From Rhodococcus sp. AW25M09 (lineage in GTDB: Bacteria; Actinomycetota; Actinomycetes; Mycobacteriales; Mycobacteriaceae), in contig NZ_CAPS01000051.1 of the NCBI RefSeq assembly GCF_000333955.1, forward strand, positions 33,375-97,374: DNA of 64,000 bases, read 5' to 3'. The notes under the pieces were generated by a model. That model did no database searches, was not told the origin of the DNA, and saw only the letters and a list, made by a program, of their open reading frames with translations. This document shows, in pieces, positions 1 to 8,753 of this stretch. A program made the translations under genes and the position numbers. Each line of letters begins with the position of its first letter. Within the stretch, counting starts at the first letter, position 1.

Positions 1-24
1 GAACGCGTAATTCGACAGTTACGA

Positions 25-60
25 ACGAAGGCCGGTCTCCCTGGGGAGGCCGGCCTTCGT
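25..60. terminator. Strong hairpin terminator at the 3' end of the hydrolase gene
   Basis: Perfect 11-bp arms (25-35 and 50-60), with a further inner pairing of CTCCC (37-41) and GGGAG (44-48). It lies 17 bp beyond the stop codon of the minus-strand hydrolase at 78. The hairpin is symmetrical and could also stop transcription entering from the left. In the minus direction it is followed by a mixed A/T tract rather than a clean U-run. Confidence 0.7.
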
Positions 61-77
61 CGTGTTCGACCGAGGAT

Positions 78-989
78 CTAGGCAGCCTTTGCCCGAGCGA
101 AGTTCGCCAGAATGATGCCGCTGATGCGGTCGAGCAAGGCCGCAGGCAGGTCGTGTGCCATACCGTCGATCAGCGTCAGTTCGGCGTCGGGGACGGCCCG
201 GGCGATGGCCTTCCCGCCCGACGGCCGCACCAGTTTGTCGGCGGTGCCGTGGATGACCGTGGTGGGTGCGGTGATCTTCCTCGCATAGGGCCGCAGACTG
301 CCGGTGCCGGTGATCGCGGCCATCTGTCGGACGACGCCGGACGGGTTGTAGTTCCGCTCGTACATCACCTGCGCGATCTCGAGCTGCTCTTCGGGCGGTG
401 TGCGGTAGCCGGGGGAGCCGATCGCGGCGAGAGTCTTCGCCGAGTGCGCGATGATCTCGTCCTTGGTGGCGTCCTTGCCGACGCCGCCGATGAGCGGCAG
501 CAGCGCGCGTGGGTCGGGGGGCGGTAGAAACGGCTCGTTGGTGCTCGAGAAGAGAATGCCCACCGACTTCGTTCGTTCGGGATAGCGTCCGGCGAAGACC
601 TGGGTGATCATCCCGCCCATCGAGGCACCGACGACGTGCACCGAGTCGATGTCGAGATGGTCGAGCACGCCGACGGCGTCGGCCGCCATGTCCGTGATCG
701 TGTACGGCACGTCCGAGGACATCCCGAACTCGTGCCGGATGAGGCGAAGAATCTGGGAACCTCGCACTTTCTGTCCGGTCATCTTGGTGGACAACCCGAT
801 GTCTCGATTGTCGATCCGGATCACTCGGTAGCCGGCATCGACGAGGCGGGTGCAGAAGTCCATGGGCCACAACGTCAATTGCGCGGACAGGCCCATGATG
901 AGCAGTACTGCAGGATCGTCGACCGATCCCATGTCCTCGTACGCGATCTCGACGGAATTCGTCGGCGCGACACCTTGTTCGATTCTCAT
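78..989 (-). CDS. Alpha/beta-fold hydrolase
   Basis: A 303-residue cytoplasmic alpha/beta hydrolase without a signal peptide. The nucleophile elbow is GASMGG with Ser123. Asp251 in the GTADKLV stretch and His279 in MAHDLP are spaced as a Ser-Asp-His triad, and the oxyanion region LLIMGLSAQ is seen near residue 30. The profile resembles the RdmC/aclacinomycin-methylesterase-like group common in mycobacteria and Rhodococcus; the substrate cannot be deduced. It lies 10 bp downstream of the CocE-type hydrolase on the same strand and is very probably co-transcribed with it. The ATG start is followed directly by a sequence reading into the first beta strand, so the start is likely right. Confidence 0.85.
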   Translation of the reverse strand: MRIEQGVAPTNSVEIAYEDMGSVDDPAVLLIMGLSAQLTLWPMDFCTRLVDAGYRVIRIDNRDIGLSTKMTGQKVRGSQILRLIRHEFGMSSDVPYTITDMAADAVGVLDHLDIDSVHVVGASMGGMITQVFAGRYPERTKSVGILFSSTNEPFLPPPDPRALLPLIGGVGKDATKDEIIAHSAKTLAAIGSPGYRTPPEEQLEIAQVMYERNYNPSGVVRQMAAITGTGSLRPYARKITAPTTVIHGTADKLVRPSGGKAIARAVPDAELTLIDGMAHDLPAALLDRISGIILANFARAKAA

Positions 990-999
990 GTTCTCGTTC

Positions 1000-2946
1000 C
1001 TACCAGCCGGGCTCGCCGAGTACCGGAACCACCAGGTAACTCGGATTCTGTGGGTCGATGGCGATGTCCTGTCTGCGCAGTCGTGTACGCACCAGATCCG
1101 GCAGGATCGGGATGAACCGTGGTGTGTCGGTTGCGAATACGCTGACGCGAAGACGGTGACCGGATGCGATGACGGCCTCGGTGGTGAGAACGTCGATATC
1201 GAGCGTTATGGGTTCGCCGACCGGTACCGGGAGCAACGCGGCCTCGGTGAGCGGATGGTACGGCCGGGTGTAATCGCCGTTCGGGGCGAACAGTGATCGC
1301 TCGTCGTCGACGGCACGGCGGGTGGCCAGCAACGCGCCGTTGCTGAGCACGATGGATCGGCCGCTCGGGGCGACGTCGCAGATCATGACGGCCCACATCG
1401 CTTCCGGCGCATGGCAGACCACGCGCAGATGCAGGTTCATCGGCCCGGACAGCACGGTGTCCGACTCGGCCGGACCGGTGGTGAAAGTGACTGCGCCGCC
1501 CTCGGCGAATCGATTGTCGTAGGTGAAGCCGCCACCCAGGACCGCTGTCACGCCGGCGAGAACCTGTGTGGTGTCGCGAGATACGACTGCTCGCAGGGAC
1601 GGGCGGACCGTCAGAACGTCGGATTCGGCGGCCGGTTCGCCGGTGAGGCTGCCGTCGGCGACGGCGTGGCGCGCGGTGCCGGAATCCGCCCCCGACAGAT
1701 ACAGCCGGCGGGGTTCCGCCTGGGGAGCCGGAAAGCGGCCGTGCGCAGTCCAATTGCCACCCTGCTGACGCAGCGTGACGGGGCCGTAGTTCTCGATGCC
1801 GTTGTCCACGTCGCGCAGCCACTTGTCGAACCAGGCTCGCTCGAGCACGTCGAGCCGCGGTGGAAAGCCCGGTTCGCCGAAGCCGATTCCCGGATTGCCG
1901 TGGTATCCGTCGCCGACGAGCAGTTGCTTGAATCCGCGTTCGAGAGCGAGACGGTTGTAGATGTCCGGGGCTGAGCCGCCGAAGATGTCGTGCCAGCAGC
2001 CGTACAGAAATGTCGGTGCCGCGATGTCCTCGATCACGGCATCGATCGTGTCGTAGTACTCGTTGTCGTAGATCCGCGGATCTCCGCCGGTGACAAAGCC
2101 TTCGGCCAGATCGAACAGATTCGTGGCCGGGGATCGGAGGCGATCGCGGAGCCAGGCGAGTGTGTCGATTCCGCCGATTGCCGGTGCCCATTTGAGGCCG
2201 TTGACGGCGGCGAGCCACAGTGGAATGAACGCCGAGGTGGCACCTCCGGTGGCAAAGATCTCGCGCACGATGTCCACCGATCCTTCGACCGCGAAGATCG
2301 CGTCCAGGCCTGCAGGCTGCTTGGCTGCGGCCTGTAGCGCGTTGATCGCGGAGTACGAGATCCCGGCCATCCCCACCCTGCCGTTGCACCAGTACTGGCG
2401 GCGGGCCCAGTCGATCACCTCGAGCGAGTCGAGCTGTTCTCGGGTGCCCAGTACGTCCCAGGTACCCGAGGAGCTGCCGGTGCCGCGGACGTCGACGATC
2501 ATCTGCACGTATCCGCTGCGCACGAGGTGGCGGTTGACCGAGAGCAGGTCGGCTGCCCCGCCTGCGACCACTCGGGTGATCTCGGTGATGCCGTCGAATC
2601 TCGTTCCGGTCAGGTCGAACGCGGACGAGAAAGCCCGGATCGCGCGGCCCAGAATCGGCGTTTCGAGGACGGTGTCGATGCCCTTGATCAGCAGCTTGTT
2701 GTAGGGCGTGAGGTTCAGGACGGTGGGAAACGTGCCCTCCACAGCCCGTCCCGACGCGTCCGCGGGGCGAAAGACGTATCCGCGCAACGCCGTTCCGTCG
2801 CTCATCGGAATGCGCACGTTCGCCGAGACGGACACCCGCGGGTAGCGCGGTTGCTCGCGCACGATCGCCGCCCATGCCACTGCTGCGTCGCCGCCGGTCG
2901 GATCGCGCTCGGGTTGCAGGAGGGGGTGTGGTTGTACGGCAGTCAT
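1000..2946 (-). CDS. CocE/NonD family hydrolase (X-Pro dipeptidyl-peptidase S15 type)
   Basis: A 648-residue serine hydrolase. The order of parts matches the CocE/S15 family: an N-terminal catalytic domain beginning with a VRIPMSDGTALRGYVFRP-type strand, the RGTGSSSGTW signature near residue 157, the nucleophile motif GISYS with Ser197, a probable Asp and His in the YGCWHDIFGG and GDGYHGNP stretches, and a C-terminal jelly-roll domain from about residue 400. Known members cleave X-Pro peptides, cocaine esters or glutaryl-cephalosporins, so only ester or amide hydrolysis can be claimed. No signal peptide is seen. It is the first gene of a two-gene minus-strand unit with the downstream alpha/beta hydrolase. 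It is divergent from the lipid operon starting at 3184. Confidence 0.88.
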   Translation of the reverse strand: MTAVQPHPLLQPERDPTGGDAAVAWAAIVREQPRYPRVSVSANVRIPMSDGTALRGYVFRPADASGRAVEGTFPTVLNLTPYNKLLIKGIDTVLETPILGRAIRAFSSAFDLTGTRFDGITEITRVVAGGAADLLSVNRHLVRSGYVQMIVDVRGTGSSSGTWDVLGTREQLDSLEVIDWARRQYWCNGRVGMAGISYSAINALQAAAKQPAGLDAIFAVEGSVDIVREIFATGGATSAFIPLWLAAVNGLKWAPAIGGIDTLAWLRDRLRSPATNLFDLAEGFVTGGDPRIYDNEYYDTIDAVIEDIAAPTFLYGCWHDIFGGSAPDIYNRLALERGFKQLLVGDGYHGNPGIGFGEPGFPPRLDVLERAWFDKWLRDVDNGIENYGPVTLRQQGGNWTAHGRFPAPQAEPRRLYLSGADSGTARHAVADGSLTGEPAAESDVLTVRPSLRAVVSRDTTQVLAGVTAVLGGGFTYDNRFAEGGAVTFTTGPAESDTVLSGPMNLHLRVVCHAPEAMWAVMICDVAPSGRSIVLSNGALLATRRAVDDERSLFAPNGDYTRPYHPLTEAALLPVPVGEPITLDIDVLTTEAVIASGHRLRVSVFATDTPRFIPILPDLVRTRLRRQDIAIDPQNPSYLVVPVLGEPGW

Positions 2947-3183
2947 GACGAACGATTAGACCTTCGAACGACCCCATTTGTCCTGTGGAACGAAAATCAG
3001 TCGTAATCTGCTCCAACAGAATCGGCATCGCACTGTGTTCTATTGGGAATCCTCTCAACAAAAGTTGAGCGCGGCTATGTGCCGTACCAGACTTTCCTCG
3101 TGACCCGATCTGGCGTCCACGTCATTGCTAACGTCGGCCAGTCCGAAGTGACATGGGACACCGATCGTTGCAGGGGAGCGAAT
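2947..3183. promoter_or_regulatory. Divergent intergenic region with a CTCAAC-AAAA-GTTGAG inverted repeat
   Basis: This 237-bp gap separates two divergent transcription units. A perfect 6-bp inverted repeat with a 4-base A loop lies at 3054-3069. It could be an operator of a small dimeric repressor or a short hairpin. The reading frame of the downstream SDR stays open back to 3043, but no convincing ribosome binding site precedes that ATG. I see no clear consensus promoter pair. Confidence 0.3.
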
Positions 3184-4422
3184 ATGCACGTAGAAGCACT
3201 GTTCGGAGACGGATCGCTGCGTCCGATCTGGCCGCACGCAGACGCACTGATCACCAACGAATGCCCGGGGCTCCGCTTCGGCGGGAAGTACGCCGACGTC
3301 GTCGCGCTGAGCAACGGCGATCCGACTGCACTGCGTCCGTTCATCGACGAGGACACCCGTCGCCGCGTGGCGGACATGGCTCCACCGCGCACCGATACTG
3401 CACTGGTCTTCGGGGCGAACGGGTTTCTCGGTGCTCATCTGATCGGTCGTCTCACTCGTGATGCCGCCGTCGAGGTGGTCTATGCCATGGTGCGCTCCAC
3501 CGAGGAAGAATCGGCTCTGGAGCGGCTGCAGCGCACGTTCGATCAGTACGAGATCTCGGTGGATGCCGACAAGATTCGCATCGTCGAGGGCACCCCGACG
3601 AAGTTCCGGTTCGGCCTGGACAAGCCCGCGTACTACGACCTGGCCGCCGGAGTGGGGCAGATCTTCAACTGCGCCAGCTCGACCGACTACACCGAGAGTT
3701 ATGCCGATCTGCGCGACGACTGGTTCGTCAGCGTGCTACGCATCCTCGAATTCAGCATCACCTCGGCCCGCAAGCACCTGACCTACGTCGGCAGCATCGG
3801 CGCTCACCTCTACCAGAAGCCCGAGGACTTCCGCCGTCCCGACTCGTGGTGGTATTCCGGCTACGCGCAGATGAAGTGGGTCAACGCAACGCTGCTCGGC
3901 TGGCTGTCCATGTCGGACACCTACTCGGTCACCCTGTGCGAGGCTCCCTACATCCTCGGTAGCACCGAACTCGGGCGTGATCCGGGACGGGTCTACAGCT
4001 TCTGGCGCATCATCGAACTCGCGATCGCCGCCGGAGCCATCTGGGACGGCCCGGGAATGAACTACGTCCCGGTCGACGTGATGTGCGACGTCATGGCGAG
4101 CAACTCGTTGCGCAGCCATCCTCTGACGAGGTTGTTGCCCAGCAATCCCACGGGTTACGGTCACGATCTGTACGCCGACCTCCTCGGCCTCGATCTGGTG
4201 AGCTGGGAGGAGTTCAAGGAGCGAGTCAGCGCGCGCATCTCTCCCCGGTTTGCCGAGACGATGCTGGCCGACAACATCGATCAGCTCATGCGCCTGGTAC
4301 ACAAGCCCGAGGCCATCCTGCCCGTCGACCACGACGTCTCCTGGTGCGATCACCGCCGACTCTTCGAGCTCTACTTCGAGAAAGCACAGCTCAAGACGCT
4401 CACGCCCGCCGCCGTCAACTGA
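3184..4422 (+). CDS. NAD(P)-dependent SDR, thioester-reductase (R-domain)-like
   Basis: A 412-residue extended short-chain dehydrogenase. The dinucleotide-binding motif GANGFLG is at residues 77-83 and the catalytic YxxxK as Tyr227-Ala-Gln-Met-Lys231. The pattern around 'FNCASSTDYTESYADL' and the YVGSIGAH strand resembles the standalone reductase domains that release acyl thioesters as aldehydes or alcohols in NRPS, Lys2 and CAR proteins. There is no carrier or adenylation domain here. The ATG at 3184 is chosen because GGGGAG lies about 6 bases upstream; the frame is open to an earlier ATG at 3043 without such a site. It is the first gene of an operon with a small peptide, PSD, a GNAT protein and an MMPL transporter. 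An ordinary epimerase/dehydratase is the alternative. Confidence 0.75.
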   Translation: MHVEALFGDGSLRPIWPHADALITNECPGLRFGGKYADVVALSNGDPTALRPFIDEDTRRRVADMAPPRTDTALVFGANGFLGAHLIGRLTRDAAVEVVYAMVRSTEEESALERLQRTFDQYEISVDADKIRIVEGTPTKFRFGLDKPAYYDLAAGVGQIFNCASSTDYTESYADLRDDWFVSVLRILEFSITSARKHLTYVGSIGAHLYQKPEDFRRPDSWWYSGYAQMKWVNATLLGWLSMSDTYSVTLCEAPYILGSTELGRDPGRVYSFWRIIELAIAAGAIWDGPGMNYVPVDVMCDVMASNSLRSHPLTRLLPSNPTGYGHDLYADLLGLDLVSWEEFKERVSARISPRFAETMLADNIDQLMRLVHKPEAILPVDHDVSWCDHRRLFELYFEKAQLKTLTPAAVN

Positions 4423-4423
4423 C

Positions 4424-4621
4424 GTGGCGGACGGATTCGAACCCACCTCGGTGCGCCTACGGGACGTACCCATCGGCCGCGAGGTGACCAACGGCGTTCT
4501 CTCGCTCGGCTTCTACGTGGTGTGTGGGGTGATCGGGTTGCTGCCCGGCTCGGTGCGGAACCGGGCAGCCGACGCCTTCGTGTCCTGGTCGGAAAGCATC
4601 GACGAACAGCGGCACGGCTGA
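4424..4621 (+). CDS. Small single-pass membrane peptide between SDR and PSD
   Basis: A 65-residue reading frame starting at GTG, one base after the SDR stop codon. It ends in a TGATG overlap with the next gene, a strong sign of translational coupling. A hydrophobic segment covers about residues 23-41, followed by a short amphipathic, acidic tail (SWSESIDEQRHG end). No family is recognised. The tight packing on both sides and the absence of alternative coding in the gap support it being real. It could be an accessory subunit or membrane tether for the neighbouring lipid enzymes. Confidence 0.6.
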   Translation: MADGFEPTSVRLRDVPIGREVTNGVLSLGFYVVCGVIGLLPGSVRNRAADAFVSWSESIDEQRHG

Positions 4622-5361
4622 TGTCGTGGGTGCGGTTGACCCTCGGCCTCGGCGCGGTGCCGGCAGCGTCGTTCGCGCTGTTCGTGTACTGGCGAACCCG
4701 GTTCTTCTTCCGTGATCCGCACCGCGAGCCACCGGCCGATCCGCGGGCGGTGCTCGCCCCGGCCGACGGGTTCGTCACGTACGTCAAACGGGTGGAGGCG
4801 GGCAGCACCGCGTTCGCCGTCAAGAAGGGCCGGACGATCGTTCTCGACGAGATCGCCGGAGTCGCGTCGAGCGACAGTGGATACCTGATCGGGATCTACA
4901 TGTCCGAATACTCGGTGCACCGCAATCGAATTCCGGTGTCGGGCACCGTCGGCATGCGTCGGCACCGGTCCGCGGCACCGTTCAACAAGTCGATGGCCCG
5001 GGTCGGCGCGAATCTGCTGACCCGACGCACTCCCTACGACGAGGGCTGCGACTACCTGCTCACCAACGAGCGGCTGACCATCTCGATCGAGCACGAGTCC
5101 GGTGCCGTGGTGACGGTGACGCAGATAGCCGATCTCTGGGTGGACCGCATCGTCGCGCACGTCGCCGTCGGCGACAGCGTCGAACGTGGCGAGCAGTACG
5201 GGATGATCCGCTTCGGTTCTCAGTGCGACGTGTTCGTGCCGGACGCACTCGTCGACGAGATCACCGTCCGGCCAGGTAATTACGTGTTCGCCGGGGAGAC
5301 GACGGTGGCCCGTTCACCGATCCTCGTCGACGGCAGTCAACAGAGCGAAGAGGAACGATGA
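4621..5361 (+). CDS. Phosphatidylserine decarboxylase family protein (divergent paralogue)
   Basis: A 246-residue PSD-fold protein. It has the FFRDPHREPP start, the APADG aspartate region, the V-H-R-N-R-x-P-V-S-G histidine motif, and the self-cleavage site as FGS (residues 198-200) where canonical enzymes have LGST or FGSR. Cleavage before Ser200 would create the pyruvoyl group. A hydrophobic N-terminal stretch (about residues 3-21) suggests membrane association. Family members decarboxylate phosphatidylserine to phosphatidylethanolamine. Here the partner genes are not pssA but an SDR, a GNAT and an MMPL protein, so a different amino-acid-headed lipid may be the substrate. It overlaps its upstream gene by one base and its downstream gene by four. 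Confidence 0.82.
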   Translation: MSWVRLTLGLGAVPAASFALFVYWRTRFFFRDPHREPPADPRAVLAPADGFVTYVKRVEAGSTAFAVKKGRTIVLDEIAGVASSDSGYLIGIYMSEYSVHRNRIPVSGTVGMRRHRSAAPFNKSMARVGANLLTRRTPYDEGCDYLLTNERLTISIEHESGAVVTVTQIADLWVDRIVAHVAVGDSVERGEQYGMIRFGSQCDVFVPDALVDEITVRPGNYVFAGETTVARSPILVDGSQQSEEER

Positions 5362-6512
5362 TCACGATCGAAGCGGTCGACGGCAAGGCCGGCTGGCGTG
5401 AGTTCGAGGCCGTCGCGGACCTGGTCTACCAGGACGATCCGCATCGCCTTCCCGACGAGTCGATCGACCTGCGTCGAGTGCTCATCGCACCGCCGTCCTC
5501 GGTCGCCGCCACCCGCATCACCAAGGCATTCCTGGCGCGCGAGAACGGAATCGCGGTCGGTCGCATCGTCGCCATCCACGACCTGTCGTTCACCGAGTAC
5601 ACGGGCGAATCGATCGGCTTCTTCGGCTTCTACGAGGCCGTCGACGATCACGACGTCGCGACAGCATTGCTCGACGCTGCCGCGCAATGGATCTCGGCGC
5701 GCGGACTCGCCTCGATATCCGGGCCGTTCGGTCCGTCGATGTTCTACAGCGCAGGCATCGTCGTCGACGAGATCCCGGCACTGCCCCTGGTGGGGATGCC
5801 GCACAACCCGCTCTACTACGCGGCCCACTTCGAGAAGTGGGGTCTGATGGCGGTCAAGGACTTCTACAGTTACCTCTTCGACGATCCGTGCATCATCTAC
5901 AACGACCCCAAATACGCGCGGCACATGCAGATCTTCGAGAAGATCAAGGCGCGATCCGAGGTGACGTTCCGCTCGATGAAGTACCGGACGCTGCGCCGCG
6001 ACGCACGCATCGTGCGCGACCTCTACAACAAGACGTTCGTGAACTTCTGGGGCTTCTCACCGCTGTCCTACACCGAGCTGTTCGAGTTGCTGAAAATGAT
6101 GCTTCCGGTCATCGACCGTCGGCTCACCCTGCTGGCCGAACTGGACGGCAAGCCCGTCGGCTTCCTGATGGGAATCCCGGACGTCAATCAGGCCGTCGCG
6201 AAGGCGTTGCATCTGAAGTCGCGCTGGGCACGAGACCTGGTGACGCTGTGGCACGTCAAGCGTCCCGGTCGTACGGAGGTCATCGACGGCGTGCGGGTGG
6301 ACATGCTGTTCGTCGATCCCGATTGCCCCGACCGAGCCGTGTCCTCGCTGCTGATCATGGAGATGTCGGTGCGTATGCGCGATCTCGGGTTCACGCGCGT
6401 CGAAGCGGCTCCCGTGCTCGACGACAGTCCGTGGATGAAGGGGTCGGTCCTGTCTCGGACGAAACTCGCCCCGCACCGCACCTATCGCATCTTCAGCCGG
6501 GAGTTGACGTAG
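5358..6512 (+). CDS. GNAT-fold N-acyltransferase-like protein
   Basis: A 384-residue protein overlapping the PSD stop by ATGA. Features visible are a GRIVAIHD strand-loop near residue 57, 'FFGFYEAVDD' near residue 85, the conserved-looking ISGPFGPS loop near residue 118, PHNPLYY near residue 150, and a C-terminal acyl-CoA N-acyltransferase-like half with VDMLFVDPDCPDR and a long helix. This architecture resembles a family of about 380-residue GNAT proteins that includes bacterial N-acyltransferases acting on lipid amines. I could not verify that by search. The operon context (PSD, reductase, MMPL exporter) fits N-acylation of an aminolipid. Function is inferred from fold and context only. Confidence 0.65.
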   Translation: MITIEAVDGKAGWREFEAVADLVYQDDPHRLPDESIDLRRVLIAPPSSVAATRITKAFLARENGIAVGRIVAIHDLSFTEYTGESIGFFGFYEAVDDHDVATALLDAAAQWISARGLASISGPFGPSMFYSAGIVVDEIPALPLVGMPHNPLYYAAHFEKWGLMAVKDFYSYLFDDPCIIYNDPKYARHMQIFEKIKARSEVTFRSMKYRTLRRDARIVRDLYNKTFVNFWGFSPLSYTELFELLKMMLPVIDRRLTLLAELDGKPVGFLMGIPDVNQAVAKALHLKSRWARDLVTLWHVKRPGRTEVIDGVRVDMLFVDPDCPDRAVSSLLIMEMSVRMRDLGFTRVEAAPVLDDSPWMKGSVLSRTKLAPHRTYRIFSRELT

Positions 6513-8753
6513 ATGACCGACACCATCGCGCGAATCGACCCGCAGGTGACCAGGGGAAACATCGGCGACCGGTGGGGTCGACTCGTCGCGCGTCGGCGCT
6601 GGGTGGTGCTGGCGATCTGGACGCTGCTGGCGGTGGGCTCCGCGGTGCTGTACCCGGCGTTGCAGAATTCGCTGGTCGGAGCCAACTTCTCGGTGCCGGG
6701 TACCGAATCGAGCCGGGCCGAGGATCTCATCGAGCGTCACTTCGAGTCGTTCGGCTCCGAACAGCTCGTCGTGATGTTCACCTCCAAATCGGTGAACACC
6801 GCGGACCCGGCGTTTCGTGAGCGAGTGGGGGAGGTCGTCGGTTCGCTGAGGCAGTCTCCGGACGTGCTGCGGGTCGTCGATCCCTACGAGACCGCAGGCT
6901 TCGTCCCGACGATCTCCGACGACGGGACGTCGGCGCTCGCGTTCGTCGGCATCGGCGGAGAGGCCAGCGATCGAATCGCGGTCGCCGAACGCGTGCAGGA
7001 GATGATCGGCGCGGCGTCCGGCGACGGGGTCGAGGTGGCGGTGACGGGGTACTCCCCGATGACGGTCGATCTCACCCGCGTCGAATCGGAGGACGCCGTG
7101 CGGGCCGAGAGCATCGGCCTTCCCATCGCGTTCGTGGTCCTGGTGCTGGCGCTCGGTTCGGTCGTGGCGGGCATCGTTCCGCTGATCTCCACGGGGATCG
7201 GAGTGCTCGCGGCGTTCGGAATGTTCGCGCTGTTGTCCAACTTCATGACGTTCGACGTTCTCGTCACCACCGTTGCGGCGATGTTCGGCCTGGGTCTGGG
7301 AATCGACTACGCGCTCTTCATCGTCAGTCGGTTCCGAGAGGAGATCGGGCGGGCCGGCCCACCCGATGATCCGCACCGGACCGAGCGTGCGGTGGGGGCG
7401 GCCATGGGGACGGCCGGGCACACCATCGTCATCTCCGGCCTGGTCGTGTTGATCGCGCTCGGAGCCCTCGCCATCGTCGATGTTCCCGCGGTGCGCAGCA
7501 TCTCGCTGGTCGTCGCACTGACGATCGCCACCGTCGTCGTCGTAGCGTGGACCCTGCTGCCCGCGATACTCGCAATCCTGGGAGCGCGTATCGGGGCCTG
7601 GTCGCTCCCGCGCAGATTCCAACCTCCGTCGGTCGACGAGCACGACGCCGCTGTGCCCACCTGGTGGTCGCGGTGGGCGCAGCACGTCATCGAGCGCCCG
7701 TGGCGCTACACGGCCGCGTCCGCCGCAGTCCTCGTCGTGTGTCTGATTCCCATCGGTTCCATCTCGTACGGCGTCGACCTCGGGGCGGAGGCGCTCAGCC
7801 AGGAACCGTCCGGACGTGCCAACACGGTTCTGACCGAGAAGTTCGCGCCCGGCACCATCTCGCCCATCACCATCGTGTTCACGGGCGAGGACGACAGTCC
7901 GTTGGGGCCGCAACAGACGGCTACCGTCAACGCCTTCGCCGATACGGTCCGCGGTGACGATCGCGTTGCCTACGCATTGGCTCAGCCGGAGGGCGGACGG
8001 TCGTTGCTGATCGTGGTTCCGTCGGTGCCGATCGACTCGACGGAAGCCGCCGATCTCGTGGGATCTCTTCGTGCCCAAGCGCTTCTCGCCGGTGAGACCG
8101 ACGGCACGAACGTCTCCGTGGGTGGCACCACCGCACTGGTCGTCGACGCCTCCGACGAGATCTCCGGAAAGTTCGCCTGGGTCGTTGCGGCGGTGCTGGC
8201 CTTCTCTCTTTTCTATCTGGCCGTCGTCTTCCGCAGCGTCGTCATCCCGCTCAAGGCAGTCGCCATGAATCTGCTGGTCACCGGCGCGGCGTTGGGTGCG
8301 ACCGTGGCGGTATTCCAATGGGGTTGGGGGGCGAGCATTCTCGGCTTCGAGAGCCCGGGTTACATCCAGGTGTATCTACCGGTGACGGTGTTCGCCGTGG
8401 TGTTCGGTCTGTCGATGGACTACGAGGTGTTCCTCATCGGGCGCATGCGAGAGGTGTTCGTGCGGGGAGCGAGCAACGACGTGGCCGTCGTCGACGGCAT
8501 CGAGCACACCGCCAGGCCCATCACGGCCGCCGCCGCGATCATGATCGCCGTGTTCGCCAGCTTCGTCACCGCCGACGTGCTCGAGCTCAAACAGTTCGGC
8601 TTCGCGCTCGCCATCGCCGTGCTGTTCGACGCGGTGCTGGTGCGCATGATGATGGTGCCCGCGATGATGAAGCTGTTCGGTGAGCGCAACTGGTGGCCCG
8701 GTTCGGACCGCAGGACTGCGGGTTCAGGACGCTACGAGGCTGCCGGCAGCTGA
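6513..8753 (+). CDS. MMPL/RND family transporter
   Basis: A 746-residue membrane protein with the duplicated RND layout. It has one N-terminal TM helix (about 29-49), a periplasmic loop, five to six helices (about 205-365), a second large loop, and a final helix bundle (about 555-715). The conserved GLGIDYALFIVSRFREE stretch (repeat 1) and GLSMDYEVFLIGRMRE (repeat 2) carry the Asp-Tyr pair used in proton coupling. MMPL proteins of Mycobacteriales export complex lipids. It starts directly after the GNAT stop and is the last gene of the five-gene operon, so export of that operon's product is likely. Its 3' end overlaps the convergent anti-sigma gene by 22 bp. Confidence 0.9.
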   Translation: MTDTIARIDPQVTRGNIGDRWGRLVARRRWVVLAIWTLLAVGSAVLYPALQNSLVGANFSVPGTESSRAEDLIERHFESFGSEQLVVMFTSKSVNTADPAFRERVGEVVGSLRQSPDVLRVVDPYETAGFVPTISDDGTSALAFVGIGGEASDRIAVAERVQEMIGAASGDGVEVAVTGYSPMTVDLTRVESEDAVRAESIGLPIAFVVLVLALGSVVAGIVPLISTGIGVLAAFGMFALLSNFMTFDVLVTTVAAMFGLGLGIDYALFIVSRFREEIGRAGPPDDPHRTERAVGAAMGTAGHTIVISGLVVLIALGALAIVDVPAVRSISLVVALTIATVVVVAWTLLPAILAILGARIGAWSLPRRFQPPSVDEHDAAVPTWWSRWAQHVIERPWRYTAASAAVLVVCLIPIGSISYGVDLGAEALSQEPSGRANTVLTEKFAPGTISPITIVFTGEDDSPLGPQQTATVNAFADTVRGDDRVAYALAQPEGGRSLLIVVPSVPIDSTEAADLVGSLRAQALLAGETDGTNVSVGGTTALVVDASDEISGKFAWVVAAVLAFSLFYLAVVFRSVVIPLKAVAMNLLVTGAALGATVAVFQWGWGASILGFESPGYIQVYLPVTVFAVVFGLSMDYEVFLIGRMREVFVRGASNDVAVVDGIEHTARPITAAAAIMIAVFASFVTADVLELKQFGFALAIAVLFDAVLVRMMMVPAMMKLFGERNWWPGSDRRTAGSGRYEAAGS

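Noticed and set aside
986..3061. A 691-codon frame overlapping the CocE gene on the same strand
   Set aside because: The sequence is Arg/Gly-rich and lacks motifs; the overlapping frame has a complete S15 hydrolase.
6057..8318. A 753-codon open frame antisense to the first MMPL gene
   Set aside because: Same cause. The product is rich in Arg, His, Asp and Gly and shows no membrane or domain pattern.
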